64,000 nucleotides of DNA, from positions 34 to 64,033 of the forward strand of contig NZ_SJNT01000001.1 in NCBI RefSeq assembly GCF_004331035.1. Direction: 5' to 3'. This DNA is from Acinetobacter sp. ANC 4910 (GTDB lineage: Bacteria > Pseudomonadota > Gammaproteobacteria > Pseudomonadales > Moraxellaceae). Shown piece after piece: positions 46,169 through 56,596 of this stretch; the first letter of the stretch is position 1, and every line of letters starts with the position of its first letter. A program made the translations under genes and the position numbers. The notes beneath the pieces are model-generated. The model worked only from the letters and a program-made list of their open reading frames with translations. It had not been told where the DNA came from and searched no databases.

Positions 46169-47794
46169 ATGGAATTCGCTGTGAGCACAAACAATACTGA
46201 TTTTACCACTGAAGTGGCAATCCTTGGCGCTGGTCCTGTAGGGCTTACGCTTGCAAATTATTTAAGCAAGCAAGGGGTTCAAGTCACCGTCATAGAACAA
46301 CTGGATCAACTAATCGATTACCCTCGTGCTATTGGTATTGATGATGAAGCATTACGCACGATTCAGTCTCTTGGGCTAGTCGAGCAAGTTTTACCCCATA
46401 CGACCCCCAATCATGCCATGCGCTTTTTGACCCCTAAAGGGCATTGCTTTGCGGATATTCAACCGTTAACACGTGAGTTTGGTTTCTCGCGTCGTAATGC
46501 TTTTATTCAACCGCAAGTCGACAATGTTTTACTACAAGGGCTAAAACAATATCCACAAACCCAAGTTTTATTTGCACGTCAACTGACTGAGTTTAGCCAA
46601 GATACGCAATCAGTCACCTTGAATATGCAAAATAAACAGGGAGAAGCTGAGGTTGTAAAAGCCAAATATCTGATTGCCTGCGATGGAGGTAACTCTGTCG
46701 TGCGTCGTACCTTAAATATTGGTTTTGATGGTAAAACTGCCCCGAATCAATGGATTGTCATTGATATTGAAAATGATCCATTGGCAACCCCACATATCTA
46801 TTTGTGCTGCGACCCTGTACGCCCATATGTATCAGCTGCATTACCGCATGGTATTCGTCGTTTCGAATTTATGGTGATGCCTGGTGAAACCCAAGAAGAG
46901 CTCAGCAAACCAGAAAGCATTAATCAACTGTTGGCAAAAGTTTTACCCAATACCCAAAACATTGAAGTGATTCGTCAACGTGTATATACCCATAATGCCC
47001 GCATTGCAGATAAATTCCGTGTAGATCGTATTTTACTGGCAGGTGATGCCGCCCACATTATGCCTGTCTGGCAAGGTCAGGGCTATAACAGCGGTATGCG
47101 TGATGCCTTTAACTTAGGCTGGAAAATGGCATTGGTTGTGCAAGGAAAAGCTGGACCTGAACTCTTAGATTCATACCAAATTGAACGTAAAGATCATGCC
47201 AAGGCGATGATTGATCTTTCCGTGATGGCGGGTCATGTATTGGCACCACCGAAAAAATGGCAAGGCTTTGTTCGTGATGGAATTGCTTACGCGCTCAATT
47301 ATATTAAGCCAATTAAACAGTATTTATTGGAAATGCGCTTTAAACCCATGCCGCAGTATCATGATGGCGTGTTGATTCAAAATAAGCTGAAAAACTCACC
47401 TGTCGGTAAAATGTTTATTCAGCCCAAAGTTGAATTGGTTTCTGGTGAACAAGTTTTATTAGATGAAATCATTGGCAATGACTTCGCAATCTTGGCTTGG
47501 GGGGTAGACCCGCAATGGGGCTTGTCAGATGCAACCCTACAACAATGGAAAAAGCTGGGGGTAAAATTTATTCAAGTTTTACCTGCGGTTCAGTTGCAAA
47601 ACGAAAAGCGCAAACAATTCGATGGTGTGATTTGTGTCGGTGATATTGGCACAGAAATCCGTAGCTGGTTTGGTCGCACCAACGACTCGATGGTCATTTT
47701 ACGCCCTGACCGCTTTGTCGCAGCACTCGCGATTCCCCAAAGTGTAGATCAAATTAGCCAAGCACTATTTTCGAAATTACACAGTAAAGCTTAA
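46169..47794 (+). CDS. mhpA: FAD-dependent aromatic hydroxylase, MhpA-like
   Basis: A 541-residue flavoprotein monooxygenase of the 3-(3-hydroxyphenyl)propionate hydroxylase type. FAD-binding motifs: [17 protein letters not shown] (~17-33), [12 protein letters not shown] (~170) and [20 protein letters not shown] (~290). It would add oxygen to a phenolic ring ortho to a hydroxyl, using NAD(P)H. No ring-cleavage dioxygenase or hydrolase follows, so it stands apart from a full mhp pathway and the natural substrate is open. A terminator separates it from the convergent GST gene. Confidence 0.85.
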   Translation: MEFAVSTNNTDFTTEVAILGAGPVGLTLANYLSKQGVQVTVIEQLDQLIDYPRAIGIDDEALRTIQSLGLVEQVLPHTTPNHAMRFLTPKGHCFADIQPLTREFGFSRRNAFIQPQVDNVLLQGLKQYPQTQVLFARQLTEFSQDTQSVTLNMQNKQGEAEVVKAKYLIACDGGNSVVRRTLNIGFDGKTAPNQWIVIDIENDPLATPHIYLCCDPVRPYVSAALPHGIRRFEFMVMPGETQEELSKPESINQLLAKVLPNTQNIEVIRQRVYTHNARIADKFRVDRILLAGDAAHIMPVWQGQGYNSGMRDAFNLGWKMALVVQGKAGPELLDSYQIERKDHAKAMIDLSVMAGHVLAPPKKWQGFVRDGIAYALNYIKPIKQYLLEMRFKPMPQYHDGVLIQNKLKNSPVGKMFIQPKVELVSGEQVLLDEIIGNDFAILAWGVDPQWGLSDATLQQWKKLGVKFIQVLPAVQLQNEKRKQFDGVICVGDIGTEIRSWFGRTNDSMVILRPDRFVAALAIPQSVDQISQALFSKLHSKA

Positions 47795-47829
47795 TGCTCT
47801 GCGCTACGGCCTTACGTCCTCTAAATCAC

Positions 47830-47857
47830 AAAGCCCAGAAGATGTTCTGGGCTTTGT
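47830..47857. terminator. Terminator between the hydroxylase and GST genes
   Basis: AAAGCCCAGA and TCTGGGCTTT form a perfect 10-bp stem with a short loop between two convergent genes. Confidence 0.8.
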
Positions 47858-47869
47858 CTTCACGCTAAA

Positions 47870-48487
47870 TTATTGTTCAAAGGCATCAAACCAAGCGATC
47901 CCTTGTAGTGAAGCGCGAGTTTTCATCTGTCTTAAAAATGGTTTTGCTTCTTCAAAATATGGAATCAACTTAAACGACATGGCATACACCAGCCAATACG
48001 CCAAATATAAGTCTGCCGCGGTGCACTTTTCTCCAAGTAAATAAGGTTTTGCCTGACTGAGACCTTGTTTTAAAAATTGAAATAACCGTTGCTCATCGCC
48101 AAAACTTAAGCCCATTTTCTTACTTTCAATCAGATCAGCTGCAACATTCAAATTTTTGATGTCCATATATTCAGTTAATGGACCATGAATGTAGAACAGC
48201 CACTTTAAGTAAGCACCGCGCTTCGGGTCATTCAGTGCAGGAGCAAAATCCTGCTCAATATACTTATCTGCCAGATAGGCAATAATTGCGGGTACTTCAG
48301 TGACGACAATATCACCATTTTTCAAACAAGGTACTTTTGCCATGGGATTAATGGCGAGATAAGTTGCCTGATGCATCTCTTCATAGCTGATATTAATCAG
48401 TTCAACCTGATCTTCAATCTTTAGCTCTTTGAGGAAAGGTAAAATGATATTACCTCGAGATTGCGGATTGGTATAAAGCTGCATCAT
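47870..48487 (-). CDS. Glutathione S-transferase family protein
   Basis: A 205-residue GST: an N-terminal thioredoxin-like domain (LYTNPQSRGNIILPFLKEL, then NPMAKVPCLKNGDIVVTEVP, where the VP-x-L and E-[ST]-like sites bind glutathione) and a C-terminal helical domain with GEKCTAADLYLAYWL. I start at 48487 (MMQLYTN), the usual GST N-terminus; the open frame to 48562 adds 25 residues without family similarity. Substrate unknown. Last gene of a same-strand group beginning at the TetR gene. Confidence 0.85.
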   Translation of the reverse strand: MMQLYTNPQSRGNIILPFLKELKIEDQVELINISYEEMHQATYLAINPMAKVPCLKNGDIVVTEVPAIIAYLADKYIEQDFAPALNDPKRGAYLKWLFYIHGPLTEYMDIKNLNVAADLIESKKMGLSFGDEQRLFQFLKQGLSQAKPYLLGEKCTAADLYLAYWLVYAMSFKLIPYFEEAKPFLRQMKTRASLQGIAWFDAFEQ

Positions 48488-48599
48488 TGTTATGGTTCCA
48501 GTGTTGTTATTTTGCGCTACCTTAGCATAGCTTGTCTCACAACTGCGTGGTGATTCTGTCATCCATGACCTAGAATTGGGGTATATTTTCAGTGCTGAA

Positions 48600-49493
48600 T
48601 TAGAAAATTCCAGTATAGAATTGCTCTTTTAAGATTTTTAAAATAAGGTTAATCGCCTCATTAGGTTGCTCTTTGCGATAGCTGGCATACAGACCAATGG
48701 TCGGTAAAGGTTCAATGGTGTTTTTTACCACGATTTTATCGCCCAACAACGGAATGACATAGGCAGGCACCAAACTCCATCCCACCCCCATCCCAACCAA
48801 ATTTACATTGAGTAGAATGTTGGTAGAGTGCTGAACCACATTCACATTAAGTTTAGATTGTTTGAAAAAATCCTGAATAATTTTATAAAGTTGAGGTGAT
48901 GCACCTTCATCGCTGATAATAAAATCTTGCTGATTAAAACTTTTAATACTGACATGACGTTGCGCTGCCACAGCCGAATCTTTCGGCACAATCAGCGCCA
49001 AAGGTTCATTGAAAATTTGAACAAACTCCAATTCACTCGACTCATCAATATAGCGAGTGAAAGCAATATCAATGTCGCCTTTTTTTAAAGCCCTAAATTG
49101 ATCCGCATCGGTCAAACTATGGAAATGAATTTTTAAATCGGGAAAATGTGCTCGAATATTGGGCATGATGTAAGGGAATATCTTCATCTCGGCCACAGGT
49201 ACAAAACCAATATGTAATTGGTCTTTACTCATATTGGCCACTTTGCGTGCATCGTGAATGGCTTTTTCCGCATGTTCCAAACTAAGTAATGCTTCCTTTA
49301 AAAAGGCTTTTCCTTCTTCGGTCAACTCCACTTTTCGGTTAGAGCGAACCAGTAACTGTACGCCTACCTCTTGCTCCAGATCTTTGATTTGCTGGCTTAA
49401 AGAAGGTTGTACCGTACACATGCGCTGTGCAGCTTTGGTAAAATTTAACTCTTCAGCCACTGCAACAAAGTAACGTAAATGACGCAATTCCAT
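48600..49493 (-). CDS. LysR-family regulator, HcaR/BenM-like
   Basis: A 297-residue LysR protein with an N-terminal winged helix (MELRHLRYFVAVAEELNFTK, then VQPSLSQQIKDLEQEVG) and a periplasmic-binding-like effector domain (~90-297). The N-terminus is close to that of aromatic-acid regulators such as HcaR and BenM, so an aromatic or small organic acid effector is plausible. Its start abuts the MFS stop (sharing base 49493). Targets could be the transporter, the GST or the MhpA-like hydroxylase nearby; this is inference. Confidence 0.88.
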   Translation of the reverse strand: MELRHLRYFVAVAEELNFTKAAQRMCTVQPSLSQQIKDLEQEVGVQLLVRSNRKVELTEEGKAFLKEALLSLEHAEKAIHDARKVANMSKDQLHIGFVPVAEMKIFPYIMPNIRAHFPDLKIHFHSLTDADQFRALKKGDIDIAFTRYIDESSELEFVQIFNEPLALIVPKDSAVAAQRHVSIKSFNQQDFIISDEGASPQLYKIIQDFFKQSKLNVNVVQHSTNILLNVNLVGMGVGWSLVPAYVIPLLGDKIVVKNTIEPLPTIGLYASYRKEQPNEAINLILKILKEQFYTGIF

Positions 49494-50698
49494 CAGCGTT
49501 CTCCTTCATGTTGAACGGATACAACTTTAGCTGCCACTTTTACTCGATACACGACAAGCGTGACTAAAGTCATCATGGCACAAAACAAATAAGTCATGGC
49601 ATAGCCCCAATAGGCAATTAAAATTCCCATGAACACTGAACCAACCGCCAAGCCTAAATCAAACAAGGTAAAATAAGTCGAAATGGCATGTCCAATCCGT
49701 TGCTTCGGTACACTCTGAATGGCAACAGTCTGCAAACATGGAAATAGCGTGCCGTAACCTATACCAATGAGAACTGCTGATAACCAGAGTACCCACGGCT
49801 GATTCAACTGACTGAGTACAGCCAAACCAAGGGCAAACAGAAGAAAAGATGGATAAATCACTACGCTGGCCCCTTTCTGGTCAAAGCAACGTCCAACCCA
49901 TGGTCGAACCAAAATCATGGAACAGGCAAAGACCAAAAAGAAGGTGCTGGTATACGCCATCAGTTGCTTGGTTTCAGTATACGCCGCAATAAAACTCATC
50001 ACACTCGAATAAGCAAATGCTGTCAAAAGTGCTACCGAACCCACAGCAAGTACGCGAAACTCAATAATATCTTGTACTGTCAAACGGGAGGATCGTTGCT
50101 CGACCGATAGTGATGTGTCATCCTCCGTAACCGGAATACACAGACAGAAAATAAATCCTAGCGTCATCAGCCCCGATAAAATGGCAAATAACACGGTAAA
50201 ACTGGCATATTGAGTAATGGTTAAAGCCAATAAGGGACCAAATACTACCCCTAAATTGGTCGACATCACAAAGTAGCCCATCCCCTCACCTTTGCGATGT
50301 TCAGGGATAAACTCATTAGCAACAGGTACCGTGACTGTCGTTAAAATACTGAACCATATGCCATGAATAAAACGCACCAATAACAGGCTCCACATGCTGT
50401 CGATCCACAAATAACTGAATGCAAACAGCACAAATAAAATTTCTGAGCCACGAAAACTAAGCTTCTTACCTATTTTTTCAGAAATCAGTCCAGAGAAAGG
50501 ACGTACCATAATGGATGAAATCAAAAACAAGGTCAGTGCTAAACCCGCTTCTTGAATAGACCCACCCAGATCTTTCATGATGTAGACAGGTAAAATGGCC
50601 AGTAAGGCAAAATAATAAGTAAATAAAAACAGGTTATTCAGAACACAAAATACAAATGCCCGATTCCACAGCCCCTCTACACGTCCATCCGATCTCAT
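49493..50698 (-). CDS. MFS transporter
   Basis: A 401-residue major facilitator protein with 12 hydrophobic segments and the MFS loop motif GLISEKIGKKLSFRG between helices 2 and 3 (about 73-88). The second-half counterpart is GRCFDQKGASVVIY. Single-drug or metabolite efflux is likely given the TetR gene 2 bases upstream; the substrate is not evident. It overlaps the LysR gene by one base. Confidence 0.88.
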   Translation of the reverse strand: MRSDGRVEGLWNRAFVFCVLNNLFLFTYYFALLAILPVYIMKDLGGSIQEAGLALTLFLISSIMVRPFSGLISEKIGKKLSFRGSEILFVLFAFSYLWIDSMWSLLLVRFIHGIWFSILTTVTVPVANEFIPEHRKGEGMGYFVMSTNLGVVFGPLLALTITQYASFTVLFAILSGLMTLGFIFCLCIPVTEDDTSLSVEQRSSRLTVQDIIEFRVLAVGSVALLTAFAYSSVMSFIAAYTETKQLMAYTSTFFLVFACSMILVRPWVGRCFDQKGASVVIYPSFLLFALGLAVLSQLNQPWVLWLSAVLIGIGYGTLFPCLQTVAIQSVPKQRIGHAISTYFTLFDLGLAVGSVFMGILIAYWGYAMTYLFCAMMTLVTLVVYRVKVAAKVVSVQHEGER

Positions 50699-50699
50699 T

Positions 50700-51278
50700 T
50701 TATGGACTCACTTTCTCAGTCGTTATACGCGCAGGTTGCAGAACCATGTTCAGCAATGCTTGAATATAAGCTTCATCGGGCTGATGATTAAAAAAGATCA
50801 TCTGATAATGAATAGGTGCATATAAAGTATCGAGCATCAGTTCAAATGGGTAATCGGCACGAATCTCTCCATTTTGAATCGCCAATTGAATCAACTTTCG
50901 GGTCGCTTCACGGCGGGGTAATAAATACTGACTAAAAAACTCCCCTGCGGCTTCACGATGCTCGGATAACACCACCAGTAATGCTCGTCCAATCGGGCGA
51001 TTTAAAGCATGTGATAACTTGAGTAGTTGTTGCTTCAAATTAAATTCCAGACTTTGTGCATAGTCCAGATCGAACACCGAAGCCGTTTCTTGCTTGAAGG
51101 CTTCAAACACCAAGTCAGATTTATGTTTCCACCAACGGTAAATGGTGGACTTCCCGACACCCGCCCGAGCAGCAATCTCTTCAATCGTCAATTTGCTGTA
51201 TTCATAATCTTCTAAAGCTGCGATCACAGCATCTAAAATACATTGCTTGCGACGTGAAGATTTTTCTAACTCAGACAT
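50700..51278 (-). CDS. TetR-family repressor
   Basis: A 192-residue TetR protein: the N-terminal helix-turn-helix reads ILDAVIAALEDYEYSKLTIE then IAARAGVGKSTIYRWWKHKS. The C-terminal ligand domain is helical (~60-192). It is first in the TetR-MFS-LysR run, and a perfect 18-bp palindrome lies 17 bases ahead of its start, so it probably represses itself and the transporter until a ligand binds. Ligand unknown. Confidence 0.92.
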   Translation of the reverse strand: MSELEKSSRRKQCILDAVIAALEDYEYSKLTIEEIAARAGVGKSTIYRWWKHKSDLVFEAFKQETASVFDLDYAQSLEFNLKQQLLKLSHALNRPIGRALLVVLSEHREAAGEFFSQYLLPRREATRKLIQLAIQNGEIRADYPFELMLDTLYAPIHYQMIFFNHQPDEAYIQALLNMVLQPARITTEKVSP

Positions 51279-51294
51279 AGCCCACCATAAAACG

Positions 51295-51312
51295 AAACGA
51301 TACGTATCGTTT
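51295..51312. promoter_or_regulatory. TetR operator palindrome
   Basis: AAACGATACGTATCGTTT is a perfect 18-bp palindrome just upstream of the TetR gene, of the size and position of a TetR-family operator. Confidence 0.8.
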
Positions 51313-51387
51313 TATACTAATGTAATTTTACTGGCTAAACTAGAGGAATAAGACCAAGGACTATAAGTTCATATAATTTAGCCGCAT

Positions 51388-51424
51388 AAAAAAACCCGTG
51401 AGTTAGTTACACTCACGGGTTTCG
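51388..51424. terminator. Terminator after the thioesterase gene
   Basis: AAACCCGTGAG and CTCACGGGTTT form a perfect 11-bp stem with A and T flanks, serving the thioesterase gene on the minus strand. Confidence 0.8.
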
Positions 51425-51442
51425 CTTGAACACAGCTAAATT

Positions 51443-51967
51443 TTAACTTGGTGTCGAAGACTTTTTATAAATGCTGCAAGATGGGTGATGGTTTTCTTGC
51501 AAACGAGCCACTTTACGTTGTTCTGCGGCCTCAAAACGACAACGCTTCCATTCATTGGTTAAGTCCAATGGTGGAATTTGTTTAGGTTGACCTGTTTCAT
51601 CTACCGCAACCATTGTGAAATAGCAGCTATTGGTATGACGTACAGTACGTTTTTGAATATTTTGTGCTTCTACACGAATACCGATTTCCATAGAAGTACG
51701 GCCCACATGGTTTACACTGGCAAGAAAAGTGACCAACTCACCGACATGAATCGGTTCTTTAAAGTTCACTTTATCAACCGATAGTGTCACAACATAACTA
51801 CCTGAATAGCGGCTTGCACAGGCATAAGCCACCTGATCCAGCAGCTTTAAAATAGTTCCACCATGAACATTACCCGAGAAATTTGCCATATCTGGAGTCA
51901 TCAATACAGACATGGTCAACTCCGACTGATCATCTAAAATTGGAGTAATTTGATCTAATGGGGACAT
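51443..51967 (-). CDS. Acyl-CoA thioesterase (hotdog fold)
   Basis: A 174-residue YciA/BACH-type thioesterase that hydrolyses acyl-CoA. The hotdog motif is DMANFSGNVHGGTILKLLDQ (active region N-x-x-G-x-VHGG), followed by ACASRYSGSYVVTLSVDKVN. I chose the ATG at 51967 (MSPLDQI), because the longer frame to 52009 adds a hydrophobic stretch not found in the family. Chain-length preference cannot be read from sequence. Confidence 0.88.
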   Translation of the reverse strand: MSPLDQITPILDDQSELTMSVLMTPDMANFSGNVHGGTILKLLDQVAYACASRYSGSYVVTLSVDKVNFKEPIHVGELVTFLASVNHVGRTSMEIGIRVEAQNIQKRTVRHTNSCYFTMVAVDETGQPKQIPPLDLTNEWKRCRFEAAEQRKVARLQENHHPSCSIYKKSSTPS

Positions 51968-52431
51968 CGCGTTCTCTAGACTCTTGTAAAGATAGTAGAA
52001 TATGTACACATTATTATATAACTTTTGCCATAAATAACATGTTCAAATCGGCAATTAGATCATCACTATTATTTATAGTGATTACCATATCATTCAGTAA
52101 AATATATATTAATACACCAAACTTCAATATAAGCCCATAATTTCATTATATTTATCATAAATTATTCAACAATATCCAAAACAGCTTGCAGCCGACCTCA
52201 TCACTATCCAACTCAATTTTAATCCTAGAGATACTCTGTCAAAACCGAGCAGTCACTTTAAATGCGGCTGTTTGAAGTTTTTTAAAATGCTATTTGACTA
52301 AATTTAGGCATATTAATTGGAAGAGTCATCCCACTTAAATTGAGGAATTTCTTCACACGTTATTCTCCGCCTCTTCCTCTGGAAAGAATCAATGGAGACT
52401 ATAAGCTCTAATATTTCTTATTACTACAACA
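51968..52431. other. Intergenic region between the thioesterase and patatin genes
   Basis: About 460 AT-rich bases with the thioesterase promoter at the left. I see no gene, no convincing hairpin terminator for the patatin gene and no recognisable RNA. Confidence 0.5.
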
Positions 52432-53397
52432 CTAGTTTTGAACAGAATATTGAGGAATTTTATAACCGCGTGAATAATTCTGCTGATCAAAAACTTTTAG
52501 GATATTACTCAATTGTTGATCCGCAGCATGAATACCGGCCTGCATGGTTTCTTCACGCCCTTTGACATCAAAGATATGTGCTTTTTCACGTAAATCTGGC
52601 TGAATGACAATATCAGCATGTTTTAATTCTTCTTGAGCCAAGTGATTCTGCATAATGTTGATATTTTGGTTAAATAGACCCCAAATATTCTTGGTTTCTG
52701 TGTGTTCGGGTTGTGCCAAAATATCTACAGCAATCACAATATCTGCACCTAATTCGCGGGCAACATTCACAGGTACAGGGCTGACCAACCCACCATCGAC
52801 ATATTCATCTCCCGCAATTTTTGTTGGAATGAACATGCTTGGAATAGAGACTGAAGCACGCACTGCTTGTCCAGTATTACCATAATTGAAAACTACTTTT
52901 TTACCTTCTTGTAGCTCGGTCGCCACTACATACATTGGCGTTTTTAAAAGTTCTAATGGTGTGTTGAGCACTTGTTCATTGACATAGTCTTGAACTTTTT
53001 GACCATCAAAGAAACCTGTCATTGCCAGTTTTACATCACGGACATCATTGGCTTTCATATTCAGCGCAATCTCACGTAATTGTTGGGCATTTTTCCCACT
53101 GGCATAAATTGAACCCACTACGCTGCCTGCACTGGTGCCCACAATCAAATCTGGATGAATCCCGTATTGCTCCAGTACCTGAATGACCCCAATATGTGCA
53201 TAGCCACGCGCACCGCCACTGCCTAAAACCAATGCCACAATGGGACGATGCTCAGTCTGTTTAAGTTTTTTGAAATCGATACGATTCGCCTGTACCTGTG
53301 CTTCCTCAGCTAAAGGTATTGTTGACTGAGCCATACTCTGACCCGAGAACATTCCCAAAATAATTCCAATAACTAAACTAGATTGAAGTGGTTTCAA
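52432..53397 (-). CDS. Exported patatin-like phospholipase
   Basis: A 321-residue serine lipid hydrolase with a Sec signal (about 1-23, GQSMA). Patatin motifs: oxyanion loop GSGGARGYAHIG (~58-69), nucleophile GTSAGSVVGS (~87), and the dyad aspartate in VDGGLVSPVPV. Family members deacylate phospholipids; location in the periplasm is inferred from the signal. Similar to RssA-like proteins but exported. Single gene. Confidence 0.9.
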   Translation of the reverse strand: MKPLQSSLVIGIILGMFSGQSMAQSTIPLAEEAQVQANRIDFKKLKQTEHRPIVALVLGSGGARGYAHIGVIQVLEQYGIHPDLIVGTSAGSVVGSIYASGKNAQQLREIALNMKANDVRDVKLAMTGFFDGQKVQDYVNEQVLNTPLELLKTPMYVVATELQEGKKVVFNYGNTGQAVRASVSIPSMFIPTKIAGDEYVDGGLVSPVPVNVARELGADIVIAVDILAQPEHTETKNIWGLFNQNINIMQNHLAQEELKHADIVIQPDLREKAHIFDVKGREETMQAGIHAADQQLSNILKVFDQQNYSRGYKIPQYSVQN

Positions 53398-53602
53398 TAT
53401 GAATAAACTCTCTGATCGTGACTGATGGTTATTCTATGCAAAATAGATGGTTTCACTGTTGCATTTCGTAAAAACGAAAGCTGAGCTCATTAGCATAACG
53501 AACAAAAACCGTGAAATTATGAAGACTAGACTACATTTTCGAAAATTTTCTTCTAGGCTTGTTTTTTAAATCAATGATCCATACAGATCAAAAACCAAAT
53601 AA

Positions 53603-53640
53603 AAAAGCCAGCCTTGCAGATGCAGACTGGCTTTTTATTA
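53603..53640 (-). terminator. Terminator after the alanine symporter gene
   Basis: AAAAAGCCAG and CTGGCTTTTT form a 10-bp stem, followed by T/A-rich sequence, 15 bases past the symporter stop. It can act in both directions. Confidence 0.8.
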
Positions 53641-53654
53641 TCAGGTAATCTTTT

Positions 53655-55133
53655 TTATGACCAAATATCAGAATCAACTTTTTTCTTCAATTCTGGATAT
53701 TTATCAATTTTAAACTCAGGCTCTTTAATGCCTTTTTTCAATTGTTCACGGTAATCTTTCAACAATGTGCGTGCCATCGGTGTTAACAGTAAAATTGCAA
53801 TCAAGTTAATGGTTGCCATGATACCCATAAACAAGTCAGCCATAGACCAAACGAGTGGAACACTACCAATTGCCCCGAAGTACACCATCACCAATACAAA
53901 AATACGGAAGATGAACATGACTTTCGGATTGTTATTAATAAACTGTACATTACCTTCTGCATAGGCATAGTTACCTAGTACAGCTGAATAACAGAATAAG
54001 AATAATAGAACAGCAAGGAAGTCCGCCCCCCAATGCCCAACTTGAGTTTCTAAAGCACGCTGTGTTAATTCAACACCAACAAAAGCTGTATCTTGGTAAA
54101 CACCAGAAACCAAAATGATGATTGCAGTACTTGTACACACAATGAAAGTATCTACAAATACACCGAGCATTTGTACCAAACCTTGGTTTACAGGATGTTT
54201 TACATCAGATGCAGCCGCTGCGTTTGGTGCAGAACCCATACCAGCTTCGTTAGAGAACAAGCCACGCTTAATCCCTTGCATCATTGCCATTGACACTGCC
54301 GCACCAAAGAAACCACCTGCCGCAGCATTAAAATGGAAAGCGTCGGTTACAATCAGCTTTAAAATATCAGGCAAAATTGCATAGTTACTGATTGCAATAT
54401 AGAGAGCAACAGATAGATAAAGACCTGCTTTTAAAGGTACAAACATCTCTGCAAATTTAGCGATACGCTTAATACCACCAAAAATTGCCAATGCCACTAA
54501 AACGACAAGAGCAAGGCCAACCCATGAAATTTCTAGATCAACGCCACCTAAATGAGCAATAAGATTGGCTTTGTCCCAACCCCAAGCATGTGAAGATGCA
54601 TTAGCAATCGCATTGATTTGAACCGAGTTGAATACGAAACCATAGGTAAAGATCAATGCAAGTGCGAAGACCACACCAAAGGTTTTACTGCGTAAACCTT
54701 GAGTAATATAGTAGGCTGGTCCACCGCGGAACTGTTTAGTCTTACTATCTCTAACTTTAAATAGTTGAGCAAGCGTAGACTCAATAAAAGCAGAGCTCAT
54801 ACCAAGAACAGCTGTTACCCACATCCAGAACACTGCACCAGGACCACCAATTGCAATAGCAATTGCTACACCAGCAATATTACCTACCCCAACACGGCTC
54901 GCGAGGCCAGTTACAAACGCCTGAAAAGGTGTAAGACCATGCTCATCTTCCCCTTCTGTACGACTGCTTTTCATCACTCGGATACTTTGCAGGAACATGC
55001 GAATTTGCACAGCTCCTGTTACGACCGTATAAAAAATACCTACAGCCAACAAGAAAATAACCAAAAAATCCCATAAAGGGTCATTAAAAAATTTTACCCA
55101 CGACATCAGGGTGGCATTGAGTTGTTCGTTCAT
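53655..55133 (-). CDS. Sodium:alanine/glycine symporter (AgcS family)
   Basis: A 492-residue transporter with about ten to eleven hydrophobic helices. Family marks are GVGNIAGVAIAIAIGGPGAV (~85-104) and GLFSNEAGMGSAPNAAAASD (~290-309), which bind sodium and the amino acid. Imports small neutral amino acids such as alanine or glycine with sodium. It lies 79 bases downstream of gltS on the same strand. Confidence 0.93.
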   Translation of the reverse strand: MNEQLNATLMSWVKFFNDPLWDFLVIFLLAVGIFYTVVTGAVQIRMFLQSIRVMKSSRTEGEDEHGLTPFQAFVTGLASRVGVGNIAGVAIAIAIGGPGAVFWMWVTAVLGMSSAFIESTLAQLFKVRDSKTKQFRGGPAYYITQGLRSKTFGVVFALALIFTYGFVFNSVQINAIANASSHAWGWDKANLIAHLGGVDLEISWVGLALVVLVALAIFGGIKRIAKFAEMFVPLKAGLYLSVALYIAISNYAILPDILKLIVTDAFHFNAAAGGFFGAAVSMAMMQGIKRGLFSNEAGMGSAPNAAAASDVKHPVNQGLVQMLGVFVDTFIVCTSTAIIILVSGVYQDTAFVGVELTQRALETQVGHWGADFLAVLLFLFCYSAVLGNYAYAEGNVQFINNNPKVMFIFRIFVLVMVYFGAIGSVPLVWSMADLFMGIMATINLIAILLLTPMARTLLKDYREQLKKGIKEPEFKIDKYPELKKKVDSDIWS

Positions 55134-55212
55134 TCTCTTATTCCTTAAGACTCAGCAGATAGTGTTTCGCAATTCAAAAAAAGGCCTTGAGAACAAGACC
55201 TTTTGCTTCCTC

Positions 55213-56454
55213 TTAAGCAAAGAACTTAAGAATAAGTTGAATAACAGTGGCGTTAATTAAGTCAACGAAGAATGCCCCACAAAGTGGAACAATCAAAAAT
55301 GCTTTATGTGAAGCGCCGTACATATTGGTGATGGCTTGCATATTGGCAACAGCAGTCGGTGTTGCTCCCATACCAAAACCACAATGCCCCGCAGACAATA
55401 CGGCTGCATCGTAATTTTTCCCCATGATTCGGAATGTCACAAAGGCTGCATAAAGCGCCATGGTAATGGTTTGTGCACCCAAAATGACAACCAAAGGACC
55501 AGCAAGGTCTGCAAGCTGCCATAATTTCAGCGAAAGTAATGCCATGGCCAAATACAAAGAAAGTGAGGCATTACCAAAGACATCAATCGCACGGTCAAAG
55601 ATATTTACTTTGAACACGCTCTCAAGGATGTTACGTAAAATTACGCCACCACCTAATGTCCAAACAAAGGTAGGTAATTCAAACCACGTACCCTTACTAA
55701 AACCCGTCATAAACTCGGCAAATGCAAGACATGCGGCAAACATTCCTAAGGTGGTAATCGCATTATCCGCAGTAATCAAACGTACCTGATGTGGATATTC
55801 AAAGGGTGCGGATTGTTCTGCTTCTTGAGCTGTCATTGGCGTATGATCACGCTTTTCGATCTGAGCATTGGTTTTAGGCTCGGCAAGTTGATAACGGTTG
55901 ATCAACATTTTCGCCAATGGACCACCAATTAAACCACCAATGATCAAGCCAAAAGTGGCACTTGCCATGCCCAGTGCCAATGCACCATGAATCCCATGTT
56001 TAACTTCCAGAATTTCACCCCAAGCGCCCGCAGTCCCATGACCGCCTGTCAGCGTAATTGAACCTGCAATAAGGCCAATCAGTGGATCAATACCCAGTAA
56101 AGTCGCAAGACTCATACCCACAAAATTCTGTAACACAATGAATGAAGCAACGGCGATTAAGAAAATCACCAAGCTCATTCCACCTTCTTTTAATTTTGAG
56201 AAATTTGCACTTAAACCAATCGAAGCAAAGAAAATGAGCATGAAGCTGGTTTGTAATTCATTGCTGGTACTAATACTAAAACCCCAAATGTTGTACACCA
56301 CGAGGGAAAGAACAGCCGCAACCAAACCACCTGCAACAGGCTCTGGGATATTATAACGACGTAAAAAGTCGATGTGATTCACAAGGAATCGACCCAACAA
56401 CAATACAATGACTGCCGCAATCAACGTATAAAACGCATTAAAAGTAAGTGCCAT
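55213..56454 (-). CDS. gltS: Sodium/glutamate symporter
   Basis: A 413-residue GltS-family transporter with the duplicated GGHGT-type pore segments (SITLTGGHGTAGAWGEI, ~135-150, and the second half HCGFGMGATPTAVANM, ~370). Imports glutamate with sodium. Together with AgcS next door it forms an amino-acid uptake pair, and gdhA elsewhere in the window makes the same amino acid. Confidence 0.94.
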   Translation of the reverse strand: MALTFNAFYTLIAAVIVLLLGRFLVNHIDFLRRYNIPEPVAGGLVAAVLSLVVYNIWGFSISTSNELQTSFMLIFFASIGLSANFSKLKEGGMSLVIFLIAVASFIVLQNFVGMSLATLLGIDPLIGLIAGSITLTGGHGTAGAWGEILEVKHGIHGALALGMASATFGLIIGGLIGGPLAKMLINRYQLAEPKTNAQIEKRDHTPMTAQEAEQSAPFEYPHQVRLITADNAITTLGMFAACLAFAEFMTGFSKGTWFELPTFVWTLGGGVILRNILESVFKVNIFDRAIDVFGNASLSLYLAMALLSLKLWQLADLAGPLVVILGAQTITMALYAAFVTFRIMGKNYDAAVLSAGHCGFGMGATPTAVANMQAITNMYGASHKAFLIVPLCGAFFVDLINATVIQLILKFFA

Positions 56455-56596
56455 AATTCTTGTCCGTCAATTTTATCTGTTGTTATACAGATAAATAATA
56501 ACGCTCTATGTAGGGAAAGCTGCAGGTAGCCTTGTACAAACAGTGAGATATGCTGTTTTTAACAAGCGTTTGCAGTCTGACTTTAGAGCAAGAGTT

